A DNA stretch of 64,000 bases from Niastella sp966211305 (GTDB lineage: Bacteria; Bacteroidota; Bacteroidia; Chitinophagales; Chitinophagaceae). The notes below the pieces were generated by a model, which was not told the DNA's origin, did no database searches, and saw only the letters and a program-made list of their open reading frames with translations. A program made the position numbers and the translations under genes. The stretch lies in NCBI GenBank assembly GCA_966211305.1, contig CBIHPC010000011.1, positions 1 through 64,000 on the forward strand. The letters are read 5' to 3'. Positions 41,139-51,082 of this stretch are shown in pieces (the first letter of the stretch is position 1; each line of letters starts with the position of its first letter).

Positions 41139-43880
41139 CTATTCTTTCCTGATCTGTGCGGCCATCGTACCTTCATTTCCGGTTAATACCACAAAGTAAC
41201 TGCCTTTGGCAAGGTTCGAAACATCGACATTGGTTTGAGTTACGCCCGCCGCTACCGGTATGCTGCGCCATACTTTACCATCGACACCAATCACCCGTAT
41301 GTAAGCCGTATGGCCGGCGGCAGGGCAGGTAACCGTAACCGATGTATTGCCGGTGATAAGGCACGGGTATACATTAAAGAGTTGTGCATGTGCGTTGTTA
41401 AATGAAATAATTTTACTGTAGCTGCCGGCGCCGTTCTTTTCAACCGAGTGTATCCGGTAATAGACACTGCCGGCAGGAACACGTTCGTCAATTAATGTAT
41501 AGTTATTCAATACCCCTTCTTTGGCTGCTACCTGCTTTACCGGCGTAAATACCAAACCGTCGGCGCTTCTTTCTACTGTATGATAACCCATATTTACTTC
41601 ATCGGCCGTTTGCCAGTGAAGCTGAACGGTGCTGTTTTTCAGGTTGCCGTTGAAACTCAGCAGGGTTTGGGGCAATACCTGGCAGGGGTTCAGCGTAATG
41701 CTTCGGCTGGTTGTGTTTATACAACCAGCTATATTGCTGGTTACCGATATAGTATAGGCGCCAAGATCCGATGCCGTAACGGGATTGATGGAAAGTGTGT
41801 TGCCGTTAGTGGTACTGCCGTTGGGGCGCTGCCACGAATAGCTGTAAAACGGACTGGCCGGAAGGGTGAACATTGCGGCATTTCCAACACAGGTGCTGCC
41901 TGAGGTAACAACACCGGGTAACGACAATGTATCGATGGTAATATTGTGCGAGTAACTGTTAAAGCAGGCATCGGCCATCAGGAATGTGTACGTGCCGGAA
42001 GCCATACCCGTAAATACCGGGCTTGCCTGCATTGGCCTCGGCGTTGGCCCTGAAATGAGCTGGAATTGATAAGGAGCAACACCACTGGTACTGTCGGGCA
42101 GCAATGCCACCTGCCTGATAGCGCCGCAGGTTGCTACGGCAGCAACCGGATTAAACCGGGGTTGCTCATAAACAGGAACAACGATCGTATCCCTGAGAAC
42201 ATCGCAACCCGGATTGTCCATTCCTACATATACCGGGCTATAGTAATTTCCATAATAATAAGTGATAGGATATGTGCCGGCCGAAACGTTCATAGCCGAA
42301 TCGGACGCACTATTGTCCGGGCCTGTTAGGGACCCGCTAAAGATGTAATCGGCTGTTACGAGGCCAGGCGCCCATCCGGTGTTCGACGTGGCATTGAACA
42401 GCAGCTTATTGTCGCCTGTGCATCCTTTTACAAGCGACGACGTAAATACCGTATGGCGAATATCGGAGTCGGTGAACGTTATGGTAATACTGTCTTTCTG
42501 CCCGCAACTGTTATTGATGGCGTACATCTTGTAAGTGCCGGGCCCAAAATAACCCAGTATTGCTCCGCTCCACACCTCCCTTGTGGTATCAGGATACCTG
42601 TAAGTATGCACCGTACCGTCGCGATACCTCACGGAAGGGGGGCCCGAGACCAGTACGATATCAGCCGGCTGACTTTCGAAATTGAACGTAATAAAAAGGC
42701 TTAGTGTTCCCTCCCTGCAGGTGGCATACGGCAAATTTTGCGTATAAGCTATTCTAAATGCAGGCGGTGCAGCCCAGTCGAATGTCAGCGAATCTCTTCT
42801 GCAGCACTCCTGCCTGATCACTTTATATCCCGAAGCGGGCGGAAAACCTGAGAACGTGGAATTATTTGTTTGCGTTGCCAACACCGTGCCCGAAGGACTT
42901 ACCAGTGTATAGGTAGTACTGCCGCAGCGCAATGACGCAGTTCCCCGTTCAAACGTATAATTATATTGAGTGCCGCAGCCGGCGGGAAGTGTACTATTCA
43001 CCGACAGATCCATGTTGGTTGAAAGGATAACATTACCCGTTGAGGAAACTCCGCAACGGTCGCTGACGATTACCGGCATTTGTTCCACAGCCCCCGTTGT
43101 ATGATGAAAGCGTATGCGGAAAGTGTCGTTAAAAGTGCCGAAGCTGAATTCAGGAGTGAGCACATGGGTTATATTCGGGCCGCCTGGCGGTGATGCTGTA
43201 ATGGTGTAAGGAGATTTGTTTTCAGCGATATTGAAATTCATGATAACGGCAAAAGAATCGCAGGAAATATATTGCAGCGTGTAACTGTTAAGGGAAGCAG
43301 TGTTCGCCGGGGCGCTAAGCGTAACCGTGCGGGTTTGAAAGTTGCTGCATGAATCGGTTACCCTGCAGGTATATATACCCGCAGGCAGACCGGTAAATAC
43401 ATTGCCTGCCTGCGGGCCCCGGATAACCGGTGAAGGATTTATCAATGAATAGGTAAACGGCGGCCGGCCATTGACGCTGATGGTTATACTACCATCGCTG
43501 CTGTTCGCACAACCGGGCGGCTGGGTTGTTATAGTTGGCAACGGCACGGCATAATTGCCGGTAACTGTAAAATTACGTGTCACAGTTGTGTTACACCTAT
43601 CGTTTACCTGTACCGTATAAGCGCCCGGCGCCAGCGACTGCAATACGTTCGACGATTGCGGAGGCAATATCGTTGGCCCTGTAATGATGCTGTAGGTATA
43701 AGGTGCTGAGCCGCCCGATACTGATATAGTAGCCGTGCCTGATGCCGGGCAACGGCTCTCAGTGGTTGTGGCTGCATTAATAGCCAGCGGTGTGACAGCC
43801 GGACATTGAGCTTGAGAAGTATATACACTTGCAGTTATCAGCACCATGCAAAGCATGGCGTGATGTAGGGTTCGGTACAT
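41139..43880 (-). CDS. Large secreted protein with SprB-like repeats and a type IX sorting domain
   Basis: A 913-residue protein with a signal peptide (ending TSQAQ). It has repeated Ig-like modules each containing a GxxPYTYS / GxxxF.GLPAGxYT.. pattern. Examples are GGSAPYTYSIITGP, SLAPGAYTVQVNDRC, NGRPPFTYSLINPSP, GLPAGIYTCRVTDSC and GTYTFLMADACFN. This is the SprB repeat style, linked to gliding adhesins. The end (VYPCLITGNTSVTVTCPAAGHTAYIRVIGVDGKVW...NLAKGSYFVVLTG..) is a type A T9SS C-terminal sorting domain. It would be delivered to the surface. Some domains could act as adhesins or bind carbohydrates; the target is unknown. Expression from a single gene with no enzyme partner in sight. 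Confidence 0.88.
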   Translation of the reverse strand: MYRTLHHAMLCMVLITASVYTSQAQCPAVTPLAINAATTTESRCPASGTATISVSGGSAPYTYSIITGPTILPPQSSNVLQSLAPGAYTVQVNDRCNTTVTRNFTVTGNYAVPLPTITTQPPGCANSSDGSITISVNGRPPFTYSLINPSPVIRGPQAGNVFTGLPAGIYTCRVTDSCSNFQTRTVTLSAPANTASLNSYTLQYISCDSFAVIMNFNIAENKSPYTITASPPGGPNITHVLTPEFSFGTFNDTFRIRFHHTTGAVEQMPVIVSDRCGVSSTGNVILSTNMDLSVNSTLPAGCGTQYNYTFERGTASLRCGSTTYTLVSPSGTVLATQTNNSTFSGFPPASGYKVIRQECCRRDSLTFDWAAPPAFRIAYTQNLPYATCREGTLSLFITFNFESQPADIVLVSGPPSVRYRDGTVHTYRYPDTTREVWSGAILGYFGPGTYKMYAINNSCGQKDSITITFTDSDIRHTVFTSSLVKGCTGDNKLLFNATSNTGWAPGLVTADYIFSGSLTGPDNSASDSAMNVSAGTYPITYYYGNYYSPVYVGMDNPGCDVLRDTIVVPVYEQPRFNPVAAVATCGAIRQVALLPDSTSGVAPYQFQLISGPTPRPMQASPVFTGMASGTYTFLMADACFNSYSHNITIDTLSLPGVVTSGSTCVGNAAMFTLPASPFYSYSWQRPNGSTTNGNTLSINPVTASDLGAYTISVTSNIAGCINTTSRSITLNPCQVLPQTLLSFNGNLKNSTVQLHWQTADEVNMGYHTVERSADGLVFTPVKQVAAKEGVLNNYTLIDERVPAGSVYYRIHSVEKNGAGSYSKIISFNNAHAQLFNVYPCLITGNTSVTVTCPAAGHTAYIRVIGVDGKVWRSIPVAAGVTQTNVDVSNLAKGSYFVVLTGNEGTMAAQIRKE

Positions 43881-44133
43881 GGTTAACGTTTTTCCGGTTT
43901 AGGATATCAGACTTATTAAGGATATGGTCTATTGACCCTCTTTGTAGCGAAGGTGCAAGGTATTTTTATCGGCACAGCGAGGTTATAGAAATTGTTGGAT
44001 TTGCATGAGCGTTTTTTTGAATTCAAGACAGGCGGGAAAGCCCGGTGATATCAATGCGCTTTTTTCATTGTACCATTTAATATAACTCCCAGACAAGCTG
44101 GTTATTCACTGAGTACATCAGCATGATCAATAT

Positions 44134-45081
44134 TTAAACAGGGATCTGCCCCGCATACTTACCAAGCCATTGCTCAAAATTCATTAACCCGGGGTTGAGT
44201 TGTTTTGAAAAACCCACATCCCTTGTCTTGTTCAACTCCTTTTCGAACTCATCATAAAACTGGAACATGTTTCCGAGCTCATCAGCCCCCGGAAAACCAA
44301 AACCCCGGTACACATCGGCAGGTACATTGTTGTACACCACCCGCTCACCCAATGCTTTGCTCATGGCATCGGCCATCTGGTTGCCGGTTAATTGTTCCCC
44401 GGCTATTCCAATTCTGCGGCCCGCCATTTCGGGGCCCTTTTTGAAAATACCGTAAGCGCATTTGCCAATATCTTCCGATGCAATGCCCGCCATCTTTGAA
44501 TTGCCTATGGGCATCGTGAGGGCCAGCACGCCATCCTCGCCCCGTTTGGGCCCGGCGCCGAAATAGATGAAATTGTCCCAGTAAAAGGATGCCAGCAAAA
44601 AAGTAGTGGGCACCCCGGCTTCGATGAATAGTTTATCCGATTCGCCCTTGCCATCGAAATGCGGCACTTTATACTGCCCCTGAAGGGTGGGCATCCGCTG
44701 GTCGCTAAGCGGTATGTAGTTTCGGGTATCTTCCAGGGTAGACCAGATCACATGTTGCAAACCGGCCTGCCGGGCGGCATTGGCAAAAATGGCAGCTTCG
44801 GCCTTTTCCTTTTCGGCCGAATAATGCGCCCAGAAAAAAGTAACGAAGAACGCGCCGTAAGCATCCTTCAATGCATTTTCGACAGCCTGCGGATCATCGA
44901 TATCGGCTGCCACCAGTTCAGCCCCCAGCTGAGCTAATTCTTTCGCTTTATCGGAATTGGGATCGCGGGTTACCGCCCTTACTTCGAAGGCGCTGTTACT
45001 ATCCTGCAGAATAGCGCGGGCAAGGCCCCCACCCTGTGCGCCGGTGGCGCCGAATACCGTAATGATCTTTTTTGATTGCAT
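44134..45081 (-). CDS. NmrA-like NAD(P)-binding protein (HSCARG family)
   Basis: A 315-residue protein with an N-terminal Rossmann motif GATGAQGGGLARAI and a following RAVTRDPNSDKAKELAQLGAELVAADIDD typical of NmrA/HSCARG sensors of NADP(H). The middle contains HVIWSTLEDTRNY and KVPHFDGKGESDKLF, and the end VGFSKQLNPGLMNFEQWL. Such proteins may sense redox state or act as atypical SDRs. No catalytic Tyr-Lys pair of the classical SDR is evident, so regulation by NADP binding is more likely than catalysis. Confidence 0.9.
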   Translation of the reverse strand: MQSKKIITVFGATGAQGGGLARAILQDSNSAFEVRAVTRDPNSDKAKELAQLGAELVAADIDDPQAVENALKDAYGAFFVTFFWAHYSAEKEKAEAAIFANAARQAGLQHVIWSTLEDTRNYIPLSDQRMPTLQGQYKVPHFDGKGESDKLFIEAGVPTTFLLASFYWDNFIYFGAGPKRGEDGVLALTMPIGNSKMAGIASEDIGKCAYGIFKKGPEMAGRRIGIAGEQLTGNQMADAMSKALGERVVYNNVPADVYRGFGFPGADELGNMFQFYDEFEKELNKTRDVGFSKQLNPGLMNFEQWLGKYAGQIPV

Positions 45082-45144
45082 ATTATAGTTTTAAATGCTA
45101 CCGATTGGGTTTGTTGTCTATACTATTAAAACAATCAGGAATGA

Positions 45145-46299
45145 TTATTTACTATTTCCCTGCTTCTTAACATCAACCCCGCTGGCCTGTTTGATCTCGT
45201 CCTGCACTAACGGCGAAGCTTTGCGATAACGCGGCCAGGTAAACGGACTTTTTGGCGGCCGCTCATCGCCCAACAATACACCCCATTGCTTCAGGTGGTC
45301 GGTTCTGTCGAACACCACCTTCAATACGGCAATGACCGGCAGCGAAAGGAACATACCGGCGATACCTGCCAGCGTTCCCCCTGCAATGACAGCCACAATA
45401 CTGGTAAGTGCATTAATGCGGATCTTGGAGCCAACGATCTTTGGCATGAGGATATTATTATCGAGAAATTGTACCGCCGCAATAGCTATAAGTACCGTTA
45501 GCATAGGTGATAAACTTTCCGATGAAGTAAGCGTAAGCAGCACGCCTATAACGTTACCGATCAGCGCCCCTATATAAGGGATCAGGTTTAGGATAGCGAA
45601 CAATACCCCTATCAGCAAGGCGTGCCTGATGCCAAACAGCATCAATACTCCGCCTAACAGCACCGTGATATAGGCAATCTGGATCAGCAATCCCCCCAGG
45701 TAACTTTTTATGATGCCCTTCATTTCCTGCACCGTTTCACTAACCCGTTCGTGCTCACTTTCTTTATACCAGAGGAAAACAAAACGCAAAAGCAGGTTGC
45801 GGTAAAATAATAACAGGAAGATGTAAATGGGAACCAGCCCGAAAAAGATAAGCAGCGCGGACAGCGAAGAAGCAATGCCGCCAAGGTAACCGCTTGCAAA
45901 ATTCACCAGCTGTTCACTTTGCCGGTTGATCAGTTGCAGTTGCCGCTCGGTAGAGAAATTCGTTTTCCGGTTGATCCAACTGCTCAGGTTCTCCAAATGC
46001 ACCGTTACGTTGGCTTTAAGCGTGGGAAAATCTGCAATCAGCCGCGAAACGTTCGTAGAAATGAACCATACGAGCAGCGCCATACCCGCAAGCAGTACGA
46101 GCAGCACAATAGCAATAGCCAGCATCTCCGGCATCTTTTTCTTTGTGAGCCATTTAAATAAAGGATAAACCAATATGGTAAGAAAAAAGGAAAGCAATAT
46201 GGGCGAAAGAATATTAGCGGCATGAACGATGAAAAGGAAAACGACCGCCAACCCGAGGATCTCGATCGAGCGCCTGACTGTCAATGGAAGTGTTTGCAC
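45145..46299 (-). CDS. AI-2E family permease (PerM/TqsA-like)
   Basis: About 384 residues from a GTG at 46299. The frame is open to 46410, but that extra part is charged and unlike the family. The protein has about eight membrane helices: IEILGLAVVFLFIVHAANILSPILLSF first, then pairs at about 60-90, 140-180 and 210-330. It contains the family's ILFAILNLIPYIGALIGNVIG and DNNILMPKIVGSKIRINALTSIVAVIAGG motifs. AI-2E family members export quorum-sensing or other small molecules, or work as ion antiporters; the substrate is unknown here. Start codon is uncertain (a TTG at 46284 is another option). Confidence 0.85.
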   Translation of the reverse strand: MQTLPLTVRRSIEILGLAVVFLFIVHAANILSPILLSFFLTILVYPLFKWLTKKKMPEMLAIAIVLLVLLAGMALLVWFISTNVSRLIADFPTLKANVTVHLENLSSWINRKTNFSTERQLQLINRQSEQLVNFASGYLGGIASSLSALLIFFGLVPIYIFLLLFYRNLLLRFVFLWYKESEHERVSETVQEMKGIIKSYLGGLLIQIAYITVLLGGVLMLFGIRHALLIGVLFAILNLIPYIGALIGNVIGVLLTLTSSESLSPMLTVLIAIAAVQFLDNNILMPKIVGSKIRINALTSIVAVIAGGTLAGIAGMFLSLPVIAVLKVVFDRTDHLKQWGVLLGDERPPKSPFTWPRYRKASPLVQDEIKQASGVDVKKQGNSK

Positions 46300-46745
46300 A
46301 ATTTTAAAGTTACTGCAGTAATTTGCATGCCAGGCGGTTTGTTTGCCCTTTACAGGAGACGCATACCGGTGTATCCCCTCCGCTAAAGAGCCGTCCTGCC
46401 TGCATCTCAACGAACAACAGCTTAAATTTTCTTTTGTAAAAAATTGGGATTTTCACCATTAGTTTCTATCTTTAAATCCCTTGCAGCATCCTATTCCCGT
46501 TTGATAATACAGATCTTCCGTTTTCCCAAAATACATTTCAGAGATTAATAATTAATGTTGGTGCGCTACAGTGAATGCCGCTGATATTACCATTTCAGTA
46601 TGCAATGAATAAATGCGTACCGGTGATTGCCAGGCATTCATAAAACTCCAAAATACAGCTGTGCTAAGGAGCTATTTGATTTAAAGACGACCTGCGTTGT
46701 CGATAAATGAAATGTTCCTTTCGATCGACTTTTGTTTGTTCACAA
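46300..46745. other. Intergenic region without a recognised gene
   Basis: The divergent space between the permease and the small gene at 46762. On the minus strand TAACTTTA (46313-46306) resembles the -7 element of the permease promoter. The remaining AT-rich sequence shows no convincing frame, hairpin or repeat. Confidence 0.4.
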
Positions 46746-46761
46746 TTAAAATGGATGCAGA

Positions 46762-46983
46762 ATGAAGGTATCAGTAAAAAATGTACACCAGCCATTGCAA
46801 AGGCCTGGTACAATGGATTACTTAACTAAAAATGTTACTGTACTTGAAAAAGTGAAGCGGGCGAAGAGAATTTCAATGAATGTGTTACCGCCAACGGAAG
46901 AAACAATTCTTAAACTAAACCAACTTGGGCAGCAATACCCTTTTTGCGTTAATTATAAACAAAAACGCCACGACCCCCTGTAA
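46762..46983 (+). CDS. Small hypothetical protein
   Basis: A 73-residue ATG-started frame rich in Lys, Val and Asn, without signal or membrane segment (MKVSVKNVHQPLQRPGTMDY, then RISMNVLPPTEETILKLNQL). The best argument that it is real is the strong terminator placed right after it (47013-47042). I do not recognise the family. It may be a small regulator or an accidental frame. Confidence 0.45.
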   Translation: MKVSVKNVHQPLQRPGTMDYLTKNVTVLEKVKRAKRISMNVLPPTEETILKLNQLGQQYPFCVNYKQKRHDPL

Positions 46984-47012
46984 CTAATCCCCCCCTCTCC
47001 GGGAATTCACAG

Positions 47013-47045
47013 AAGCGAAAGTTCAGCAATGACTTTCGCTTTTAT
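47013..47045 (+). terminator. Terminator after the small gene at 46762
   Basis: AGCGAAAGT and ACTTTCGCT form a perfect 9-bp stem around a short loop, followed by TTTTATATTTTA. It supports transcription through the small frame upstream. Confidence 0.75.
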
Positions 47046-47257
47046 ATTTTATGTACATAGCCGGCGCCCCTCCGATTGAAGTCGCAATATGCCCGTGCGG
47101 TCATGTTACCGGTACGCGCAGGATGACTGAAATTTTAGCCAGAATGACAAAATGGTGCAACTTTATACCTACAATAGTATATCTTAGTGCTTCTACCTGA
47201 TTTACATTAATTCTTCCTGGTTGAGGCCGTATTGTCAACTTTACAATACCGGACTTT

Positions 47258-47683
47258 ATGAACTTACCGAAAAGGGTTTTACTTATTGATGATGATGAAG
47301 AGGAATTGCTGATTTTAAGGGCTGCGTTAAATGATTGCTGCAAAGACGTTGAACTTATGCAGGAGAAAAACGGCCAGGCTATGCTTGCCCGGCCGGATGA
47401 AGAGAGCCATAATATTCCGGATATCATTTTCCTCGACTGGAATATGCCATTGATCAGCGGAAGCGCCATGCTGTCGGGGCTACGAAAGCTTCCCGAATAC
47501 AATACGGTGCCGGTCGTTATTTTTACCGGCAGTATCGATCCTGCCTACCGGGCGGAGGCCCAGGCGCTGGGCGCCTCCTATTTTATTTACAAGCCATTCA
47601 GCATATCAGATCTGTCGAACAAGCTAAAAGAATTGTTTTCGCTAAACTGGAGAGCGTTCCAGTCAAGCGGGCGGCTGTTCTAA
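47258..47683 (+). CDS. Stand-alone receiver-domain response regulator
   Basis: A 141-residue CheY-like protein consisting only of a receiver domain. It has the acidic pair in KRVLLIDDDEEELLILRAAL, the acceptor Asp60 in DIIFLDWNMPLISG, T in VVIFTGSIDP and Lys in SYFIYKPFSISDL. There is no output domain, so it must signal by protein contact, perhaps with a hybrid kinase or a phosphorelay. It is one of three single-domain receivers in the window (others near 49729 and 60777). Confidence 0.93.
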   Translation: MNLPKRVLLIDDDEEELLILRAALNDCCKDVELMQEKNGQAMLARPDEESHNIPDIIFLDWNMPLISGSAMLSGLRKLPEYNTVPVVIFTGSIDPAYRAEAQALGASYFIYKPFSISDLSNKLKELFSLNWRAFQSSGRLF

Positions 47684-47714
47684 ACAGCATTCATTATAAT
47701 ACCCCGATGTGGAT

Positions 47715-47736
47715 AGGAGCTTTTCCATCAGCTCCT
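47715..47736. terminator. Small hairpin between converging genes
   Basis: AGGAGCT (47715-47721) and AGCTCCT (47730-47736) enclose an 8-nt loop. It lies between the receiver gene and the convergent small membrane gene. The T-run is weak, so it is only a possible terminator. Confidence 0.3.
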
Positions 47737-47761
47737 GTTTAGCCATCGGTGGTATGCCTGC

Positions 47762-47962
47762 TTACGATGCCTGTTGCCTGCTCTTCCTTAATAACCTGAC
47801 GCCAGACACAAGCAGCATTACTGCAGACGCGATCATAAGTATGCCCCTGATCTTGTTTTGCTTTTGCACTGGCAAAGAATCGATGGCTTTGCCTGCCTTT
47901 TTTGAAACTATGCGCGTACCTACCATCTCTGCGGCTGAAACAGCCAATCCTTTTGCTGACAT
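47762..47962 (-). CDS. Small membrane protein
   Basis: A 66-residue protein: soluble amphipathic N-terminal part (MSAKGLAVSAAEMVGTRIVS), a charged middle (KKAGKAIDSLPVQKQNK) and one membrane helix (ILMIASAVMLLVSGVRLL) with a basic end. It reads like a real single-pass protein with a coherent start codon, but no family is recognised. It lies close upstream of the sugar dehydrogenase gene's 3' end and reads the same way. Confidence 0.55.
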   Translation of the reverse strand: MSAKGLAVSAAEMVGTRIVSKKAGKAIDSLPVQKQNKIRGILMIASAVMLLVSGVRLLRKSRQQAS

Positions 47963-48010
47963 AACTATAATTTTTGAACTGCACGTGATGCGAAATATAT
48001 GCCAGCCCTG

Positions 48011-49441
48011 TTAGTATCCACCGGTGCCACCACTACCATCAGAACTTCCATCACTCTCATATTCGTTTTTCCCTTTCACCTGAACCAGTTTGAATACCTT
48101 ACCGGTGTTGCCCTGTGGCCCAATCATTGAAGAAACGGCAAGATACATTTCGCCTTCATTGTCCTGGCCAAAGCCGCGCAGGTAATACCCGATATCATCG
48201 GGATGGCTTTTGAGTGAAATTTCTTCATAAGGCCAGTTATTCCCGATCATGGTGGCCATATACAATTCGCCATTGGCTGTGGTGGGGGTTTGTGAAAACG
48301 TTCCGAAAATATATTTCCCGTTCCAGCCCCTGAGATCGTTGCCGCGATAAACATGACCGCCTATTACCGTCGTTGCTTTTCCGCCCATCGGGTTCTGCCA
48401 GTTGTTCAATTCTATTACGGGATCGATCAGCCTGTTACCCATATTATCAACCGATGGACAGGATGGCAATACGGTCATAGGGTTGGCCGTGCTGAAACAA
48501 TGCCGGCCCTCCTTTACATTCCAGCCATAATTACCGCCTTTTGTTACCACACTTACTTCTTCATACAACACCTGTCCGGCATCACCGGCTATCAACCAAT
48601 GGCTGCCGCCCATATCGAATGACATACGATAGGGATTCCTGAACCCGAATGCATAGATCTCATCGCGGCCGGCCTTATTAACAAAAGGATTATCGGCCGG
48701 AATGCCATACGGGTTACCCGAGTTTACATCGATGCGCAGAATATTACCCAATAAATTCGAATCGATGTCCTGACCGTTACCGCCGGCATTTGTCATATAC
48801 CAGTCTGTTACATGGTTAGGCCCCACGTCATTGGCGCCGCCACCATCGCCAATGGCGATATACAGGTATCCATCGGGACCAAAAGCAATAGAGCCGCCGT
48901 TATGATTGAACTGGGCATCGTCCCATTCAAGCAACACCTTTTCAGCGCTCATGTCGGCTATAAGCTGATCGGCCAAAACATGGAATTCTGAAATGCGGCT
49001 GAGGTTGTTCCATAATACACCGGTAGTTGGCCCGCCTGCGCGGGGCGGTAATTGATAATACACAAAGAAGCGCCCGTTGGTTTTAAAATCGGGGTGAAAT
49101 GCAAGCCCCAGTAATCCGCGTTCATCAAATGCAGGATTCAGGGTTACCAGTTTGCCAGTGAGGTCGATAAGCGGCGTTGTGCGTTTGTTACCATCTTTGT
49201 CAATCACCCACACCTTACCGATCTGGTCAACAACATACAGGCGCTCACTGTTGCGTGAGGCAACCACCTGAATGGGCGATACAAAATTGTCTGCGATCAG
49301 TTTTATATCAACTGCTTTCATTTTGGGCACATCGTGTTTTTTACAAGCCGGCAGCATCAGTATGCCAAGCAACGCGATTGTAGAAATTTTTGCCAGTGCG
49401 TTACCGCATGTGCAGGCAACATCAGGTAGTTTACATTTCAT
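48011..49441 (-). CDS. PQQ-type sugar dehydrogenase, lipoprotein
   Basis: A 476-residue lipoprotein of the glucose/sorbosone dehydrogenase (six-bladed beta-propeller) family. The signal region ends in LGILMLPACKK, a lipobox with Cys near residue 33. Motifs seen: DNFVSPIQVVASRNSERLYVVDQ, DERGLLGLAFHPDFKTNGRFFVYY, NHNGGSIAFGPDGYLYIAIGDGGG and GFRNPYRMSFD. Members oxidise aldoses with PQQ, or are 'soluble aldose sugar dehydrogenase' relatives. The C-terminal tail is Gly/Ser rich (SDGSSDGSGGTGGY). No PQQ synthesis gene is in the window. Confidence 0.92.
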   Translation of the reverse strand: MKCKLPDVACTCGNALAKISTIALLGILMLPACKKHDVPKMKAVDIKLIADNFVSPIQVVASRNSERLYVVDQIGKVWVIDKDGNKRTTPLIDLTGKLVTLNPAFDERGLLGLAFHPDFKTNGRFFVYYQLPPRAGGPTTGVLWNNLSRISEFHVLADQLIADMSAEKVLLEWDDAQFNHNGGSIAFGPDGYLYIAIGDGGGANDVGPNHVTDWYMTNAGGNGQDIDSNLLGNILRIDVNSGNPYGIPADNPFVNKAGRDEIYAFGFRNPYRMSFDMGGSHWLIAGDAGQVLYEEVSVVTKGGNYGWNVKEGRHCFSTANPMTVLPSCPSVDNMGNRLIDPVIELNNWQNPMGGKATTVIGGHVYRGNDLRGWNGKYIFGTFSQTPTTANGELYMATMIGNNWPYEEISLKSHPDDIGYYLRGFGQDNEGEMYLAVSSMIGPQGNTGKVFKLVQVKGKNEYESDGSSDGSGGTGGY

Positions 49442-49728
49442 AGCACTTCAATTTTTTTGTTTTTAAATGGTTTTGAAGCGCAACAAATAGCAGCCGTTAA
49501 CCAGCTACGGAAAGGGTTGGTAACAATGATTGATCCATTAAAATTGCAAAAGCCAGGACCATGCAGTATGTAAGCCCGGCGTTCATGAAGGATACTATTC
49601 AGGTAACAGAAGGTAGGAATAGATGGCAAACTATGTTTTGCCGGATTAGCAGTACGATCATTTGCATGCAAAGGTTGTTCCTGTTGCCATCAAAAAAAAT
49701 AATTTAAATAATTTAAATAGTTTGAATC

Positions 49729-50136
49729 TTATCGCGGCAGGCAATAATTCAGAATTTCCCTGATGCTTTTTGTAAGTTCTTTGAATGTTGCCGGTTTGGT
49801 GAAAGTTGCAACATTTTCTGAATCCCAAAAATCATCTTCCCGCTTGTTCTGGAAGGTTGTAAACAAAACAACAGGAATGGAGGAGAACTCAGGATATTTT
49901 CTGATCTCTTTATAGGTTTCCATTCCATTGATCAATGGCATATTGAAGTCGAGAATAATGAGTGCCGGCAATTGCCCGTCGATGTAAGCTTCTTTTAAAT
50001 AATCAATGGCACGCCATCCGTTCTCTGCTTCCAGAACTTCTATTGAGGAATCGATACTGTTAATAGCAGAACCAACCAGGAAACGGTCGTCCTGATCGTC
50101 ATCAACATGTAGAATGATTGTAGGAGGTGGTTTCAG
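49729..50136 (-). CDS. Stand-alone receiver-domain response regulator with a probable CTG start
   Basis: The coherent receiver sequence extends well upstream of the first ATG/GTG/TTG. Read from CTG at 50136 it begins MKPPPTIILHVDDDQDDRFLV, with the acidic pocket at residues 12-14, then VLEAENGWRAIDYLKEAYIDG, and the acceptor Asp63 in ALIILDFNMPLING. The signature T is in VVLFTTFQ and the Lys in ATFTKPATF. No ATG, GTG or TTG exists in frame before the acidic pocket, so CTG (or another non-standard codon) must start the protein. A perfect -7 element TATATTTG lies at 50166-50159, leaving a short leader. The alternative is that the gene is damaged at its start. Confidence 0.75.
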   Translation of the reverse strand: MKPPPTIILHVDDDQDDRFLVGSAINSIDSSIEVLEAENGWRAIDYLKEAYIDGQLPALIILDFNMPLINGMETYKEIRKYPEFSSIPVVLFTTFQNKREDDFWDSENVATFTKPATFKELTKSIREILNYCLPR

Positions 50137-51082
50137 GAATTCTTTTTGTAATGCAGAGCAAATATAACATTAAACTCATGAAAGTGTAAGCCTTAACATA
50201 TTAATTTATGGCATATCCATTACCATCAAAAACTGAAGCAAAAGAGGTATCTGACAAACACATTTATATTTTTGATTAACCTGCATCATTGTGGAAGACA
50301 TAACGGTGTGAGCTATTAATTACACATATGAGGATGGTAAATTCGTTCACATCACGGGCGCCGAAGGAAACAATAATTGAATTATGGGTGCATTATGATT
50401 CATATAACCGGAACGTTCAAAACCGATTGAATGACTCCTTTTATAATCAGGGCTACATTATTACTATTTAAACATCCAACATTACCTTCTTTCAAAACAG
50501 CTCCCTGCATTAACATCCTACAACCTGTTATCAATATATTGCCCTGCTGCAATCGCTTTGCCTTCACTTCAAAACCTTTCTTGCGATAACGGGGCCGTAA
50601 CAAACGGTCCCTCTTCCTGAACACATTGCTGTTTCAACCTTAAACCGACTGGCAACTCCATTCCACAGGGAAGCGTTCGAGTGGGTGAATATTGTAATCG
50701 GTTGAAAAATTTGCAAAAATCAGCATTCGCATAATTTGCAATGAGAAAACAATCGGAAACAGGTCTTACCGGAGCGCCCTTATCCCCTGCCAGCAGCTTT
50801 TTTGATTAAAAAAATGTAATCGGTTTCATTTTTTTGCTTTTTTTCCTAATTTCGTTCTGTCAGCCGTGATTCCCGGTCTGGCCCAACGATTGAATCTTTC
50901 ATTAAAATCGCCATATGCAACAACCTAACTGCTTTTCACCCACCGTGCTTATCTATTATACTTTACCCGCATACCAGGTTCGGGCCAGTTAATACATCCG
51001 CTCCTTTTTTGCCTGCGACACCCTCCTGCCATACCCCGGCGGGTTGCCGGTTGCTGCGCAGGGATGATCTCTAAACAATAAA
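50137..51082. other. Long intergenic region before susC; promoter elements only
   Basis: It holds the promoter of the receiver gene (TATATTTG, 50166-50159, minus) and one promoter-like pair (TTG at 50711-50713 and ATAATTTG at 50731-50738) about 340 bp before susC. A poly-T-rich stretch occurs near 50828-50850. A minus-strand frame at 50400-50624 is charged and not convincing. No anti-sigma/FecR gene is present, so the usual regulatory pair of a SusCD locus is absent here. Confidence 0.4.
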
